The position numbers and the translations under genes were made by a program. The notes beneath the pieces were generated by a model. It saw only the letters and a list, made by a program, of their open reading frames with translations. It made no database searches and had not been told where the DNA came from. This document shows positions 1-17,500 of a DNA stretch of 64,000 nucleotides, in pieces. The number at the start of each line of letters is the position of its first letter. Position 1 is the stretch's first letter. This stretch comes from Himantopus leucocephalus (lineage: Eukaryota > Chordata > Aves > Charadriiformes > Recurvirostridae), in NCBI GenBank assembly GCA_003993805.1, contig RSEF01000003.1:86404499-86468498 (forward strand), read 5' to 3'.

Positions 1-3962
<3,962 letters not shown>

Positions 3963-6900
3963 TTAGAAAGACATCAAGTGAACATATAAAGTAAATTTAG
4001 AAATACAAAGGTGTTTAGATAATTAATTAAAGCTATGTTTGTTCTATAACAGTCTGTTTCTTGTTAAAAGTATTCAAATTCCTCCTTGTCTTAATAGCAC
4101 AAATAGTTCAGACACAAAGGATAACAAACTGGTTGAGAGAGAGAGAAGCTGAAACCATCACACAGTTGACAGACTCTACATATTCAGGAAGCTAAGCCCT
4201 CTCAGGTGTAAAACACTACGCCACAGCTGAGTATTTGGTCTGTCAGAACCTAATCCGTCCATATCAGTGGTTCCACTTGAAATGAGATCATCATTAAATA
4301 AAACTTAAACAAGCTTACTTTCTTGCCCCGAAAAAATGAAACTAAAAATGTTATTTTTTTCTGCTCTTGCCTTGATAGAAATTTCTCTTAAATCCAGACT
4401 AATACGTCAAATAAATACTTCAACTGAATACTGCAGGACAAAGCTTTCAAAAACAAAGCATACACATACGGCCTTTCGTCCCTGAAGTCTATGTTTGTAA
4501 TGCAATCTGCAATGTTTTACCTCCTAATGGAAATGGATTTTTGATGGCATTTGAAGAAGTTTTATATTTATTTAAAAAGAAAATAAATGAGAAAAAAATA
4601 TCAGAGAAATGAGAGTGAAAAAAAGTTCATGCTTAGTTTAATCTGCTTTAGACTACCATTACTAATATTGAATAAATACATTATTGCTCCAAGATCCCAA
4701 CCAGGAAGCCAAATTTCAGTGCTGAGTATGACAGATTATATGAGTCTATGAGTGACTTCATGTTATACTAGTTCACACAGGTATGACTCTGGTCACTTTC
4801 TGAACACTTAATATTGAGGAATTTGATGGTCCTAAACCTCGCCTCTCTATTCACTAGTTTTAGCAAGCTTAAGTATTACTTTAAAAATTAAGTAGTCTTC
4901 TGTACCAATAAGCTTACATAAAAACTTTAACTGAATTTATGTTTACAATTTATGTAGGTTGGGTTTTTTTTAATTTACAATGGATTACTAATTACTTATA
5001 CTCAAACAGTTTAATATGCCTGTCAATATATGGCACAAGCGTTGAGGAAAGGCGTACAACACATTCATTCCAAAAGCCTGGAGGTTTTTTGTGCTTACGT
5101 ATTATTTACATGAACCTTCCTTCAGCATACTCATGCATCACATGCACCAATAAAATCTAATTCATACTTTAGGAAGACAAAAATATAGACAGGTAACTAT
5201 CTAACAAAGAACAGTTTAGTAAATTGCATTTGTTTCATTCAAGCTTAGCTTGTGTATATATCCCTGTATATCAGGGAAGCATTTATTTCACGATCTGCAA
5301 CATAAACTTTTAACAAGCACTATAAGCAAGGCTAGTGCAGCCAATTTGGCAGCTCATGACTGTAATGAGGTGACGGAAGTGAGGCAAAGCAGTGTCCCTC
5401 CCCCTGTGTCACTAAGGCTACTTTAGACCCTAAACAGATAAAGATCTAGAAACCAAAGAGTCGAAGATGTACTCTAAATACCATCACCATGAGGCATCCT
5501 GAACCACACTCCATCATACACATTATTTTTGAATGTTCTCCAAGGTTAAATTATATCCTGCGCTTGTAGTTCTCAGCTACAAATATACATACTAATTTTC
5601 TTTCATATTATTACATTTCCCTACTAATCTTTCATTTCCCTGGTATTTCATTATGACACAGCATATCTTTCCATGTCCTTGAATTCTTCGAGCATTTTCT
5701 TTATTAAAAACCTTCTCCTGAGGATGATTATCCCAACATTTACCTTGAAATACAAGCTCGTTCACATATAGTTGTGAATACATTTGAAAAGATTCATTCT
5801 GTTTCCAGAGGATCTTGAAAGCGATGTTAGAGAATACCATGTGGACTCTGGCCTGCTCTATACCGGAGACTGCAAGCATTCATGCAAGCCATATCACTAT
5901 GTTTCAAAGCAGTTGCTAGTATATGGGGTTTTTTTTCTTTTTATCACTTTCATTTAAAATGAGATGTGGCTACTTAAGACTTTAAAATACCTTTTCATCA
6001 TCCTTTCTTATTACTCAGATCAAGCCTGGATTTTAAAGGGGGTAAAGACGTGTCTTACAAAAGAAATTAAAAGTTTAGCAAAAGGCTTTCTCAAGGGCTT
6101 CAAATCAAAAAACTATTTGCTAAAACGCTCCATTTTGTTTTTACTGTCCTATAGCATTAAACTGGGGGTTTATTTTCTTATTTGCATTCATCATGCCACT
6201 TTTATATTCAGGATATGCTAAGAAATTGCAAAGATAACAACTGCATACTACATATTACATATTTGAAATATTATTATAAAGTGAAAAAAAATTCAATGTA
6301 ATTGAAAATTGCAATTGAATTTTCAGTGCAATTTTAATCAGAAGGCTACTTTTCAGTGGCAGGTATAAAATATCTCTTCTTTCTTCAGCATACTAACTTG
6401 CTTAGGGGTATCAACTTTCTCAAAAATTCTTTCTTAAGGGGAAAAAAAACCCGCTTCATCCTCAATGTGGTGTTGGTTATAATGTTTTAGACAACAAGTA
6501 TGCATCTTCTAGCAACATCCGAGTAATCTACACAACTAAAAGCACAAAGTGGTTTTCAGCATTGTGTTTCAAAAAAAGATATATTTAAAATGCAGTATTT
6601 AATGGAATCTTTTACTGAAGCCCACATTTAATTGAAAACATAGTGAAAACAAGCAATAAAACACTGAGAACAATCATTTGTGCTATAAAAAGGGAGAAAA
6701 ATATTATCTGTCCTCAGACAAGGAGTCTTGAATGAAGATTTGAGGGAAGACTTTCAGAGGATGAAAACTAAGGCCTGGCAAGTAAGATAGAGGGGATTGC
6801 CAAGCATTCAAATTTCAGTATGTCGCTTTTCCCCCTTGCCTTTACTTCACCTAAGAACTTTTCATGCTAGTCTGCTATAACGAAGGGAATGAAATACAGT

Positions 6901-7107
6901 AGCAAGAAAAGGACAGAAACTAAGTATCATCCAAAACCCAAAAGAAAACTGATATAACTACCAGAAAATTACTGATGATTTCTTAGGATAACTGGTCCTG
7001 CTATCACTGGCATGCATTTTACATGGTGAAATGGAATGGTAAAGAAAAAAAACCCAAACTCCAAGTTTGCTTGCAAAACATAAGACCAAATAAATGAAAG
7101 TGGGAGG

Positions 7108-7290
7108 AAATGCCCAGGGAGGTGGTGGATTCGCCATCCCTGGAGGTGTTTAAAAAAAGGGTAGATGTGATACTTGGGGATATGGTTTAGAAGTGGGTTT
7201 GTCAGGTTAGGTTAATGCTTGGACTCGATAATCTTAAAGGTCCCTTCCAACCTTAACAATTCTATGATTCTATGATTCTATGATTCTATG
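7108..7290 (+). mobile_element. CR1 LINE 3' end fragment
   Basis: The sequence follows the CR1 3' end: GGAGGTGGTGGATTCGCC, then TGGACTCGATAATCTTAAAG, then GGTCCCTTCCAACC. It finishes with about four copies of the 8-bp terminal repeat ATTCTATG. It is 5'-truncated, as is usual for CR1, and lies antisense to ME1. Confidence 0.93.
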
Positions 7291-8962
7291 AAATGCTATT
7301 ATTTTTAAGCTGTGTGAGATACTTAGCTCCATTACTTTGCATCATCAGTATTTATATAGAAATGCTATAAAAGACAAAGAACTTTAAGAAAAAACAAAAT
7401 AACATAGCATTCTCAGGAAAAGGGATCTGATGGCACCTCTTCCAATGTTCACACATCCAGTAAAACATTTTACCAGTGTGACTCTGGAGAAAGAAAGGCC
7501 CAGAGAGAAGATGTGGCTGTGTCGGGGCAATTATTTCAGTGTCAATACAGAGCAAGAAGACAGACAATTAAGAACATACAGGGGAGAAAAAAAAGATTAA
7601 ATTACTTGCAGAATCCATTGCAGCTTTTCCAAATTAAGTTAGAGGAATAGAATTATTTCCTGTTATTGGCTTCCTTTTTGCCAAGCATACCAGGCAATAT
7701 ATTCACTGCTGTTTCACATTCATTATGTGTGTGAACTCTTGGTATTTCAGAGCACGGCAATTCCATGTTGCCAGTCAGCAAAGGAGTTTCAGCCGTGCCA
7801 AACACGTCACGCCATGGTACTATCAGCTTAGCTTTATGGAGTTACACACACTCTTTCCAGTCAAAACCAGGGCAAGATACAATCCTGCCAGTGTAAGATG
7901 CTGTCATACACAGCCTTAATGTTTCATCACACAATATCTTTCAGTCTAAGGTACTTAACAGCTTCCACCTCCACAATATTCAAATGCTTGCACTTCATCT
8001 TTTGTATTTGGACAAAACGCACAGGTATACATTCACAATCAAATCCAAGCTCTAGGAAGCAAACTACAGCTTCCCTTTATCTCTTTTCATCACTGCTCCT
8101 ATGGGAGTGAAGACTATGCCAGACGCATACTGGAAGAGATGGGTTTTTTTCTAGAATTAGTACATTTACATTCAGTAGAAGGCAATAGCAGCATGGTCTT
8201 ATGCAAGGTTGTCCTTAAGCCCCTCCCTCTGCAGGGAGCACTTGAGATTTTCTTTCAAGTTCCAGTTAAAACAGTCGATGTCTTCTGGCATTCTCCATCA
8301 GTGAAGGTATTCAGAGAGTAACTGTGGCAGTTACTTCTCTTCCCTTTAAAATGCTTCGATATAAGTACAGGAGACCACACTTCACATATTGAACATGGAG
8401 GACTGAGCTTACACACATGTAATGCACATGTTCTCAGAGCAGGGTCTCTATTGACACACTCCAATAAAATTTTCAGACACTTGACTTATAAACACAGCTG
8501 CAAATCACATTTCGCATGTGCAAGTTTCTGCACACTCAATTCACACAAGTATTTTATCTCTGCAAATGAGCCCAAGATGTCATCGTTGATAGTCTTCAAA
8601 GGAAGTATCTCCTGCATGCAAATGTTACCAAGTCTTTCAATCGGTGGTCTTAAATGTAAACCTACACATGTAATGCAAAAATTATTTTATTTTGCTAAAA
8701 ACTGGAGAAAACACCACAGCAATATAATATTTATCAAAGCATAGCATGACATGAACAGTCAGTTTAGGCCTGCTGGGTGTTCACACAGAATATACATATG
8801 ATTTCTTAAAGACACAATTTCATTTGGGTGGGACTTGTGGATTTATATTATTTTAAGTGCTTAAGGGCCAACCTGATTTAATTTACACAAATTTGCATTG
8901 ACCCAAGATTACCCCTGAAAGCTTATAAGCTTATTTCTTAACTGCTATGGACCTGCGTTATG

Positions 8963-9104
8963 AAATCATAGACTAGCTGAGGTCGGAAGGGACCTCTGGA
9001 GATCACCTCACCCAACTGCCTGCTCAAAGCAGAGTCAACTACAACAGGTTGCCCAGGACCATGTTCTGTCCGGTTTTTAATATCTGCAAGAATGGAGACA
9101 CCAG
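8963..9104 (-). mobile_element. CR1 LINE 3' end fragment, diverged
   Basis: Reverse-oriented CR1 3' end: AATCATAGACTAGC, GGTCGGAAGGGACCTCTGG and AGATCACCTCACCCAACTGC, then the GGTTGCCCAGGACCATG-type block. The terminal 8-bp repeat is eroded to one unit. It is more diverged than the copy at 39067. Confidence 0.88.
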
Positions 9105-9334
9105 CCCAGCTTATCCAGCATTATAACTTGAGCTACACTGTTTATTCGGACTATAAGGGGAAGGAGAAGACAGGAATACCTGGACCAAAAATTATGTTTG
9201 AGAAAATACCACTGCCACATGCCACTCTGGAAAATAAACACAGCTTTTAATTTTTTTACTTATGTTAATTACTAAATTCTTAATTGAAGTATTTTGACTA
9301 GTGATCACATTACTGAGAAAAAAGCCAAACTTCT

Positions 9335-9915
9335 AATAGTTTCAAGTTATTTCTATGAAGCAAAGCCTTAGTAGTTTTCTCAGCTGAAGTACGTTGCTAA
9401 AACCTTATTAACAACAACAAATTTGTACTGCAAAGCTGCACAGTACAGTATAACCTATATACTAAGAACTCACTTTATGGTATAAAATAGCAAGCTACAG
9501 TCTCATGCTCAAGACACATGGATGCAATATTGTAATGGCTGCGCTTCCGCTTTAAGACTGGCTGGTCACAGGAGCAGGAAACAAATTTCTTCCTTACTGA
9601 ACTATTTATTTGGAAAAGAGAAAATANAATAGTTTCAAGTTATTTCTATGAAGCAAAGCCTTAGTAGTTTTCTCAGCTGAAGTAAGTCGCTAAAACCTTA
9701 TTAACAACAAATTTGTACTGCAAAGCTGCACAGTAAAGTATAACCTACATACTAAGAACTCACTTTATGGTATAAAATAGCAAGCTACAGTCTCATGCTC
9801 AAGACACATGGATGCAATATTGTAATGGCTGCACTTCTGCTTTAAGACTGTCTGGTCACAGGAGCAGGAAACAAATTTCTTCTTTACTGAACTATTTATT
9901 TGGAAAAGAGAAAAT
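9335..9915 (+). repeat. About 290-bp block present twice, joined by one N (9627): probable false duplication
   Basis: The block 9335-9625 is repeated at 9628-9915 in the same direction, with a single N at 9627. The copies differ by about eight substitutions and one 3-bp length change in an ACA repeat. A near-identical direct repeat meeting at an assembly N is what two unmerged overlapping contig ends, possibly of different haplotypes, would look like. A real tandem duplication is less likely. Confidence 0.85.
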
Positions 9916-10015
9916 GCAAAAGAAGACTTAAAGGTGGGAAATAATGATATTGAGTTTTTGTTTAATTAATTATATATAGACATTAAGCTTAACAGGGACA
10001 GATTTGGAAAAAAAA

Positions 10016-10337
10016 TATCTGAAGCAAATGGCTTCTGGAAAACCTTTTACTTACATTTACTAGTAAAAATATTTATATTTATTTATACTTGTGTATTATT
10101 TGTGTTTATTGTATGTGGATTAAGTGTACTTTAAAAAAAAATGTTCCTTTCCTCCCTTACCCCCAGGACAGACAANTATCTGAAGCAAATGGCTTCTGGA
10201 AAACCTTTTACTTACATTTATTAGTAAACATATTTATATTTATTTATACTTGTGTATTATTTGTGTCTATTGTATGTGGATTAAGTGTACTTTAAAAAAA
10301 AAATGTTCCTTTCCTCCCTTACCCCCAGGACAGACAA
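10016..10337 (+). repeat. About 160-bp block present twice, joined by one N (10176): probable false duplication
   Basis: The block 10016-10175 (from TATCTGAAGCAAATGG to CCCCAGGACAGACAA) recurs at 10177-10337 with few differences, and the single N sits exactly at the join. This is the same signature as the block 100 bp to the left, and the same explanation applies. Confidence 0.85.
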
Positions 10338-11430
10338 ATTTTTCTTTTCTTTCTTTCAACATGATAAAGCAAGTTTTCTGCAAAGTATTTCCAAAATACT
10401 CGCAGACAGCTATTTTAATTTGACGATCACTGCAATCAAAACTTCAGTATATGGTGTTTTATTGTGGTTCAAATGGCACAGCATTCAAACTTTTAATTCT
10501 CTCATTTAAAACTGAAAGATTATTTCTTTTTTCCTTCCCTGCAGAAATTTTTCATTTTGGCAAAGAGCCATTTAAATATCCACAGCTTTTTTCTAAAAAA
10601 AAAAAAAAAAGAATTAAGATTTGGAAATACTGCTACTCTCCTCTTGAATTTCACATAGCTAGACCTGTAACTTTCAATCTGTGTTGTTTTGAGAAACACA
10701 AGGGCTTTTCTCCTATGACCTGGAGTAGGAGCAAGATTTCCTTGCTAGTTAAGAAACACCTACAACAATGGGATAAAAGACCTTTTTTCTTCCTGCTTTT
10801 AACTTACAGGTGAACAGAAATTCCAGCAGTTCAAGTAGAAAAAACAACTGAAACAGCCTTAAAGTCTTAACCATCCTGAAACAGATGAAACAAGTAACTC
10901 TGTCAAAAGGGACTACTTCACGGCAGAGTTAAGGAGGAGATGGGGACAGGACAGAGAAAGTTTTCTCAGTGGTTGAAGCAGGGGTCTCCATGAAAAAAAA
11001 CCCAGTATTCATAAATGTTTAAAGCCCTCCGCAGCTTTTTTCTTTAAGAAAAACCAAACACAATGACACTATATTACATACTAATTTTATAGTATTATAT
11101 AAATTTTATATATTTGTATCTATATGCATGTAAAGACATTACTGACTTTTAGTTTCACATGAGTCCATTTGCTTCCGATGACCTTTATATCATTTGGTTA
11201 TTGAAATAATAAATTCATGTGAACAGCACTGGAATATTACATTTAAAATTAGGAGTTGATTTTTTGAAGAAAGCATTCTAGCAAAAGTATGTATTTAGCT
11301 TAATGATTCCCAATCATCAACCACCACAGCTCGAAAAAAAACCACAAAATTTCATCTTTACCGCCATAAAAAAATAAATATGGGACTCATGGTTTGGTAA
11401 TTAGTATAAAGTTTCATAGCCATACTTTAC

Positions 11431-11564
11431 CTGTCTAGGTCAGATGTCAGCCTTTCAAAATTCTTAAGAATACTATAAACCTGGGCATCTTGACCAACAA
11501 AGCAAGGTGGCAATAATCCATGAATATTCAACTGTTGCCTCTCCTCCAAGGTAAAAGCCATGCC
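11431..11564 (-). CDS. ME1: ME1 coding exon 2
   Basis: This 134-base exon encodes residues 16-59 and the first two bases of codon 60. It opens with GMAFTLEERQQLNIHGLLPP, the highly conserved N-terminal block of animal malic enzymes, and closes with NFERLTSDLD. The acceptor is a pyrimidine-rich tract ending TTTTTTCAG (11573-11565) and the donor is GTAAAG (11430-11425). The upstream junction is phase 0 and fits exon 1; the downstream junction is phase 2 and completes an arginine codon with the first base of exon 3. There is no stop or frameshift. In the family this segment forms the N-terminal helical domain that takes part in subunit contacts. The identification rests on family knowledge, not on a search. 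Confidence 0.97.
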
Positions 11565-14500
11565 CTGAAAAAAGAAAAATAAAAAACATGTATACATATA
11601 TACGAGATATATTCCCTTTAAGAAAATTCTGCAGCAAAATATAGCACAGGTAAAGTCAGCATCAGAAAAACTATTTAATATTAAACAGAATTAACAATTA
11701 TGCAATGATTTTGGAAAAAGTTTTTATTGAGTCATAAGAGAACAGGCCGTTGCAGTACAATAACTTCATTCCAGCACAGAATTAGTTAAGGTCTTCTGAC
11801 ACTGCAAGACTATTATCTGCAAAATTATTAAGTTACAGCTAAAGAAGAGAGCAGCAGTATATTCTCATTCACTCACTTGTTTGTCTGTCTTCTAAACACA
11901 AAGCATGGATAATGGTCATTTTCAATGTAAACATTATGCTTGTAATATCTGGAAAATTTTCAAGATCTTGGTTATCTCAGATGCTCATGCGATTTTTTAA
12001 CAGAACTCTGTGGTACCATAAAGTCATCACTATCATTTTATAGTCAAAGAGCTTGGTCCAGCACCTAGTGAAGTCAGTCAATAGAAACACATGGCCATAG
12101 CGAGTTCAATGCGAACTCGGATTCATGTTTATTTTGTTTTTCAAATTCACATTCGGTTACAGCAAGAAAAATCTGTACAGACTTACTGGATTTCCTTATT
12201 GCCTCCAGAAAAGACATTTTAAAGTATTTAGTATTATGTGGACAGAATAGTTAACACTTCAACCCAGCTTGTGGATTGGCAGAAACTGCCAAATAGCTGT
12301 TTTTTAATGAGGTCTGTCTGTCTAAAACATCTTCAGAAATTACCCAAGCTATTGTGAGAAAGAGGATGCCTTTACAGCAGAAACATGACCGTGGTTTAGC
12401 ACACTACCATCAAGCACTCTGACTGCCAAAGCTTTACTTTGAGTGGTAACTACAGCCAGGCAGGGCTGACGGACAGGATCAGACCTCTGATAGTTTTAGG
12501 GGATAAAAAGAAATGTCTGAAGAGTTCCTTCCATATATAACCTATGAAATCTATCCATTTTCTTCACACTATAGCCACTGGTTGGTGGCTCCACAGACAT
12601 GTTACAGCTCTCCTTTAGCATCATGCCTGCACTGCTTCCACTCCAGAATCACTACTGGCAGATCTGCAAGTGTCTTTGAGGTCCCTCTTAGGTTAACACC
12701 AAAAATGCCTATAATCTTTGCAATATGCTTATCATGTAGCTTAAACATATGCAAAAGTTAATGCACTAGAGGTTAGATAGCATTTATTACTCTACCAAGA
12801 AGATATAGATGTGTGTGCCTATATACACATACATAAACAAGCCATTAGACAGTTGCCTAATACCCTACGCCTATAGTACAACTAAATACAAAATACTTTA
12901 TTTCTTATGAAAAAATATTTGAGCAAACACCTTGGAAGTGATGAAAGAGGAAAAAATGGCAATGTAATGTTTCTGCATTTTCTCTCCTGTGGAAAATAAA
13001 TACTACCAAGATACTTTCACAACTACCTCTATAAATATACTTTTAAAATGTCTTTGCTCATGCTACCATTAGAATTATCTGGGTCAACAAATGATGGAAA
13101 AAAATAGGTAAAGCAAGAGCACAAATACAAAAGGCATCCTTCAGTATACATTTGCTCTACTCCTGCCTTTTCAAAAGAAGAAATTCACAGTCCTTTACAC
13201 AATGCCGTTACTGCCTTTCGCACAACACCTAGTGAGTGATACAACGTGATAAATTCATACCAGTTAGTTTGATCACCTGGACAGGCTTCTTTTTTTTTTT
13301 TTTTTTTCAGAAATACTCACCTCACAGAACTTAATCTTACAGAACAAAAATACGTTATAAAAATCTTCCTGTCTCCTACTACTCTACACTTCTTACACCA
13401 TTTTTAATCTAAATAAATTTCAAGTGGTTATGGCATCGTTGCTTGAAAAAAAGTAGAAAAAAAAACCCCTAAGGCAACCCCACAGCACTATCTGTGCTAA
13501 AATGCCATTAATCAAGTTGTTACCCTTAAGTGAAATGATAACCCAAAAAAAGGAAAAGAAAAATTTCATAATACACACTTTACAGAACATCAAACATTTC
13601 TAGAACACTCTTCTCCCACACATAGTTTAATGAAGGTCAATAACGGTTTTGCTTTACTTTTCCGTGCACGCTAGACTTCAAAGGTTCCCAAAAGCGTACA
13701 CACCCCTGTTTTTTCTTGTCCCTACATGAATTTTCTGTGGCCAGATATATCATGAGTGTCTTGAGCTGCTATCATATTTTGAAAGACCATGGAAGAAGGG
13801 AGACTCAACGCTCCCCATGAGTTTATTCAAAGTTGATCCCTCTTATCTCCAGCAGTCTTTTCTTTGGCTTAAGAAAACCACATAAAAGCTGTGCATCTGC
13901 GCTCACACACACATTTAAGCATCAGTTCCAAATGGTTGGACTTTAGGGAGCTGCATAGTTTTAGTGCATCTTTCAGTGCTGGCAATAAAGTGGCAACCCA
14001 ATTATTCTCTGCATCTCTCCTTTCCCCTGTTTCTGTTAGTAAAATTTTCTGAAAGAAAAAAAAATCTAAAAGTCTGTGTTTGCCTTCGCTTTAAGTATAA
14101 GGTATGGACTTTATGATAAGGTTTCCACTCTTACTGGCAAATATATTTTATTTTAAAACAGACACACAAAAAGTTGATACATCTTGCCAAGTGCCTTTTT
14201 AAAAAAGTACTTTGTCTTGAAATAGTGTATTTTCCACATATTGCTACAGCCCCTACAGTAAGTGTTAATTTCTTTTGGGCATTACTACAAAAATACAGCA
14301 CCCATCTACACCTCCTATGCTATACATGGTTTTAAAATTCTTTACTTGCATACTCTTTTTGGCACAGATATTAGGAATTTTTCAAATTTCTGAGATGGAT
14401 TGTTAGTTCCTTTTTTCCAGATACTGTATATGCTCAAAAGAAAACAACTATCATTAAAACATATCGCTGGATGATTTAATAAGAGAAGGAAATTTTATGC

Positions 14501-17500
14501 AATAAACGTATGTGGTTTCATCTGCTTATAATAAGAAGAGTTCATCTACATAAGTTTTGTGGTTTATGTCTCGATTTCTTGCACTAGTTTCTCAGATTTT
14601 CTTTTCTACATCACAATTCTTATTTTTTCCTGTTTGAAGTGTTGTTTCCCAGCCATCCAGCAGAGAGGGCTCTAGGTCCAGCTTGGTTTACATGTTCCTT
14701 TCTCTTCCTCAATTTGTGCACACCTGGATGGGACAGACTTCCATCATCTAAAGTGCACCATAACTATAATAAAAGATGTGGACATTTTTATTTTGCACTC
14801 TGTATTACAAATAAATTGTCCACGAAGAACAACAGTGTGACAAGCTAAAAGCAGCACAAGGGCAAGAGACCACAACCATAAGTATTAACCTTTGCCTAAT
14901 TTGTTTTGATCTATTCAGTGCTTTATGCCTTCAAAAGACAACGTATATATCATAGAGAGGAAAAGTATAGTTATTATTAAGCCTCCCAGGTAAGAGTTTG
15001 CAGTTCTTCAAGGGTTGTGTTTCATAATCTTCTTTATATGCTCTGGTTTTGGTAAAACCAAGTTGTTCTTCAGCCACCTCACATTACATTCCTTTCTCAC
15101 AAACCTTTTGGTGGAACTGTTGGGTTGGGGTTTTTTATTGCTCCTTTGACACAAATGCCCACTCATATTCTCAGTTGTACAGAAAGCTCTCTGAGTTTGT
15201 TTTTTTCACTTTCATTTTCTAGAAGTTCAAGCCATTGCAAACACATTTAATTCTGGATTCATCTCTCCATTTGCAATGTTGTGAAGTTTTGTAATTGTAG
15301 CACTGATTGCTATTACTGCACATTGCTCAGTTTTCTTTCACTATTTAATCTCTATCAGTTTATCAACTCAGCTCTTAACTATACGTCCTCTGCCCAGCCT
15401 CTCTCTTTTCCCCCAAAACCCCTCAAATACAAGGTTGTTTTAGTGCAATTACATATAAGTCAATTCTCTTGTTCAGTTGCAGTACCGAAAAGCCATAAAA
15501 CAGAATAAACAGCACAGCATCATCTTGTGTCAGACATACATAGCTTTTTGCACTGGCTTTCGACTGAATTCTCAAGCAGTGCTTGAGAAGACAGAGAACA
15601 CATTCAAAATATTTCAAGAGCTGTCTCAGCCTCTGTTCACAGTCAGCAAAGTCTTATCTCTTAATACAAATTACATTGCATTGACATAGTTTTTGTTCAG
15701 CTAGCATATCTGAAGCTCATCTAATTGTTAAGTTTACATAAACTATTCAAGAAAAAAGAGAGTGCACTAAAATAATGTGTGCATCCTGTTTATGCACTAA
15801 TGAGACTCAGCTTCACTAAAGGGTAGCCAGAACCATCCCCAAACACTATTAATTGCAGTGATCCTCCTGCAATTTCTGTCAAGACCTAGCCCTCTTTGGT
15901 TCTAGTAGGCAAAAATTTCCATTTCTAGAAATTCCTACTCATTTAGAAAAAAGCTTATTTCCTTCTGTCGGCCTCACTGCAGGTATGCCACAAAGCTATT
16001 AGCTTGACAGCATGCAGAAGGTCGCTGGCTTAGAAGAGGTAATCATGTCCACATCCAAGGTTCTCTGACTCAGTGACTCTTTCCTCAGCCTCTGGTAGGA
16101 GAAGATCAAGGCCCATAAGACTTTAGGTCATCCCTGGGGCTCAGGAGACAACCATCAACACCAACATCCAAACTCAAGTACCCTCATTTATATTTGACCT
16201 GACTGGATCGATGGAGGGAGGAAGGAAGAAATGAAGAGGAAGGTGAAAAGGTGTAGCAAAGTAGCATATCTAGAAATACCATCTATTCTACATGAAAGAA
16301 ATCTCTGGATTGCTGGTCTAAGATACTACTAGAGAAAAAAACAGTCTCTAAAGTATTTTGGGGACAACAGTCAAGTAGGTTCATCATTGTCTCGGAGTCC
16401 TTCAAAAAGTAAAAACCCTCTCAATTAAAAAACTCGTGCAGTGAACCAATTTCAACAATATGATGAAAGAACCACCCAAATCTGAGGGACTCAGATATGC
16501 ACAACATCAGCTGCCATGGCTGGAAGGAGGACAGCTGGCTCGACGCCACCTCTTGCAGCCTTCCCCCACAGCAGTTGGTAACCCTGAGCAGACTAAAAGA
16601 GGCCGGGAAGCGCTCTGCCAGACAAAGCTCTGAGAAAATCCCGCAGCTGCCTGAAATACAAGTCTGCCCAAGATCTGAATCAGTTCTTTGAACAAATGGA
16701 CTTACAGAACCCTGCAATTCCATATTCTTAAAGAAAAGGAAATGAAAACAAAATGAATGCTTTTGGCTTAAAGACCAAAACCATTCTCCAGTTACTGGAG
16801 AAGAGTTTTTCCCCAAGATGTCCCAGATGAAAAATCACTGTCATCACTATTAGTCACTAGTAACACACTGTCCCATACTGCTCACACCACTTTATGCACA
16901 AGATTGTCTCCAGGAGAAATTCAACTGCAGAACTAGACGCAGTCCTCAGGAAAACATGATCATTGATACGCGTAACTGTTTGCAAGCAAATCTTTTGCTG
17001 ACCAAGCTTTTGCCTTCACTTATTTTGGCTTCTCATACTACTCTAGTACTGTTAAGGAGGAATCCAAGTCAAAATTAATAAAACAATTTTCTTTTGCTTT
17101 ATTTTAAGGAAACTTCTTAGCCTGAGGAAGCAGCAAAATGTATGTATAGGCCTGCTAAGTATAAGCTACATGAAAACAGTTTCAGGCACATAAAATATCA
17201 TAAGCCCCTTTAAGATCAGAATATTTAATTAGAAAAACACAACCAAAAAAACCCCCACAACCCTGCAAAATTTTACACATTCAAAGAAATTTTTACAAAT
17301 TCTTTATAAAAATATGGTACATGTGAATTTTCAAGTGTTTTAAGCTACATTTAAGAGTTTAATGATCTGCAAATCCCTTTGAGGTACTTTATATAATTTT
17401 TATTTTTTTAAAAAATCAACTTACAAACAGGCAAAAATATTTTTTTTACAAGCATTTCCCCTCCATTTTGCATTTTTATTATCTGAACATGACTTCAGAG

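Noticed and set aside
16421..16816. 131-codon minus frame in a GC-richer patch
   Set aside because: The overlapping plus frame is just as open; no known domain, and no supported splice sites.
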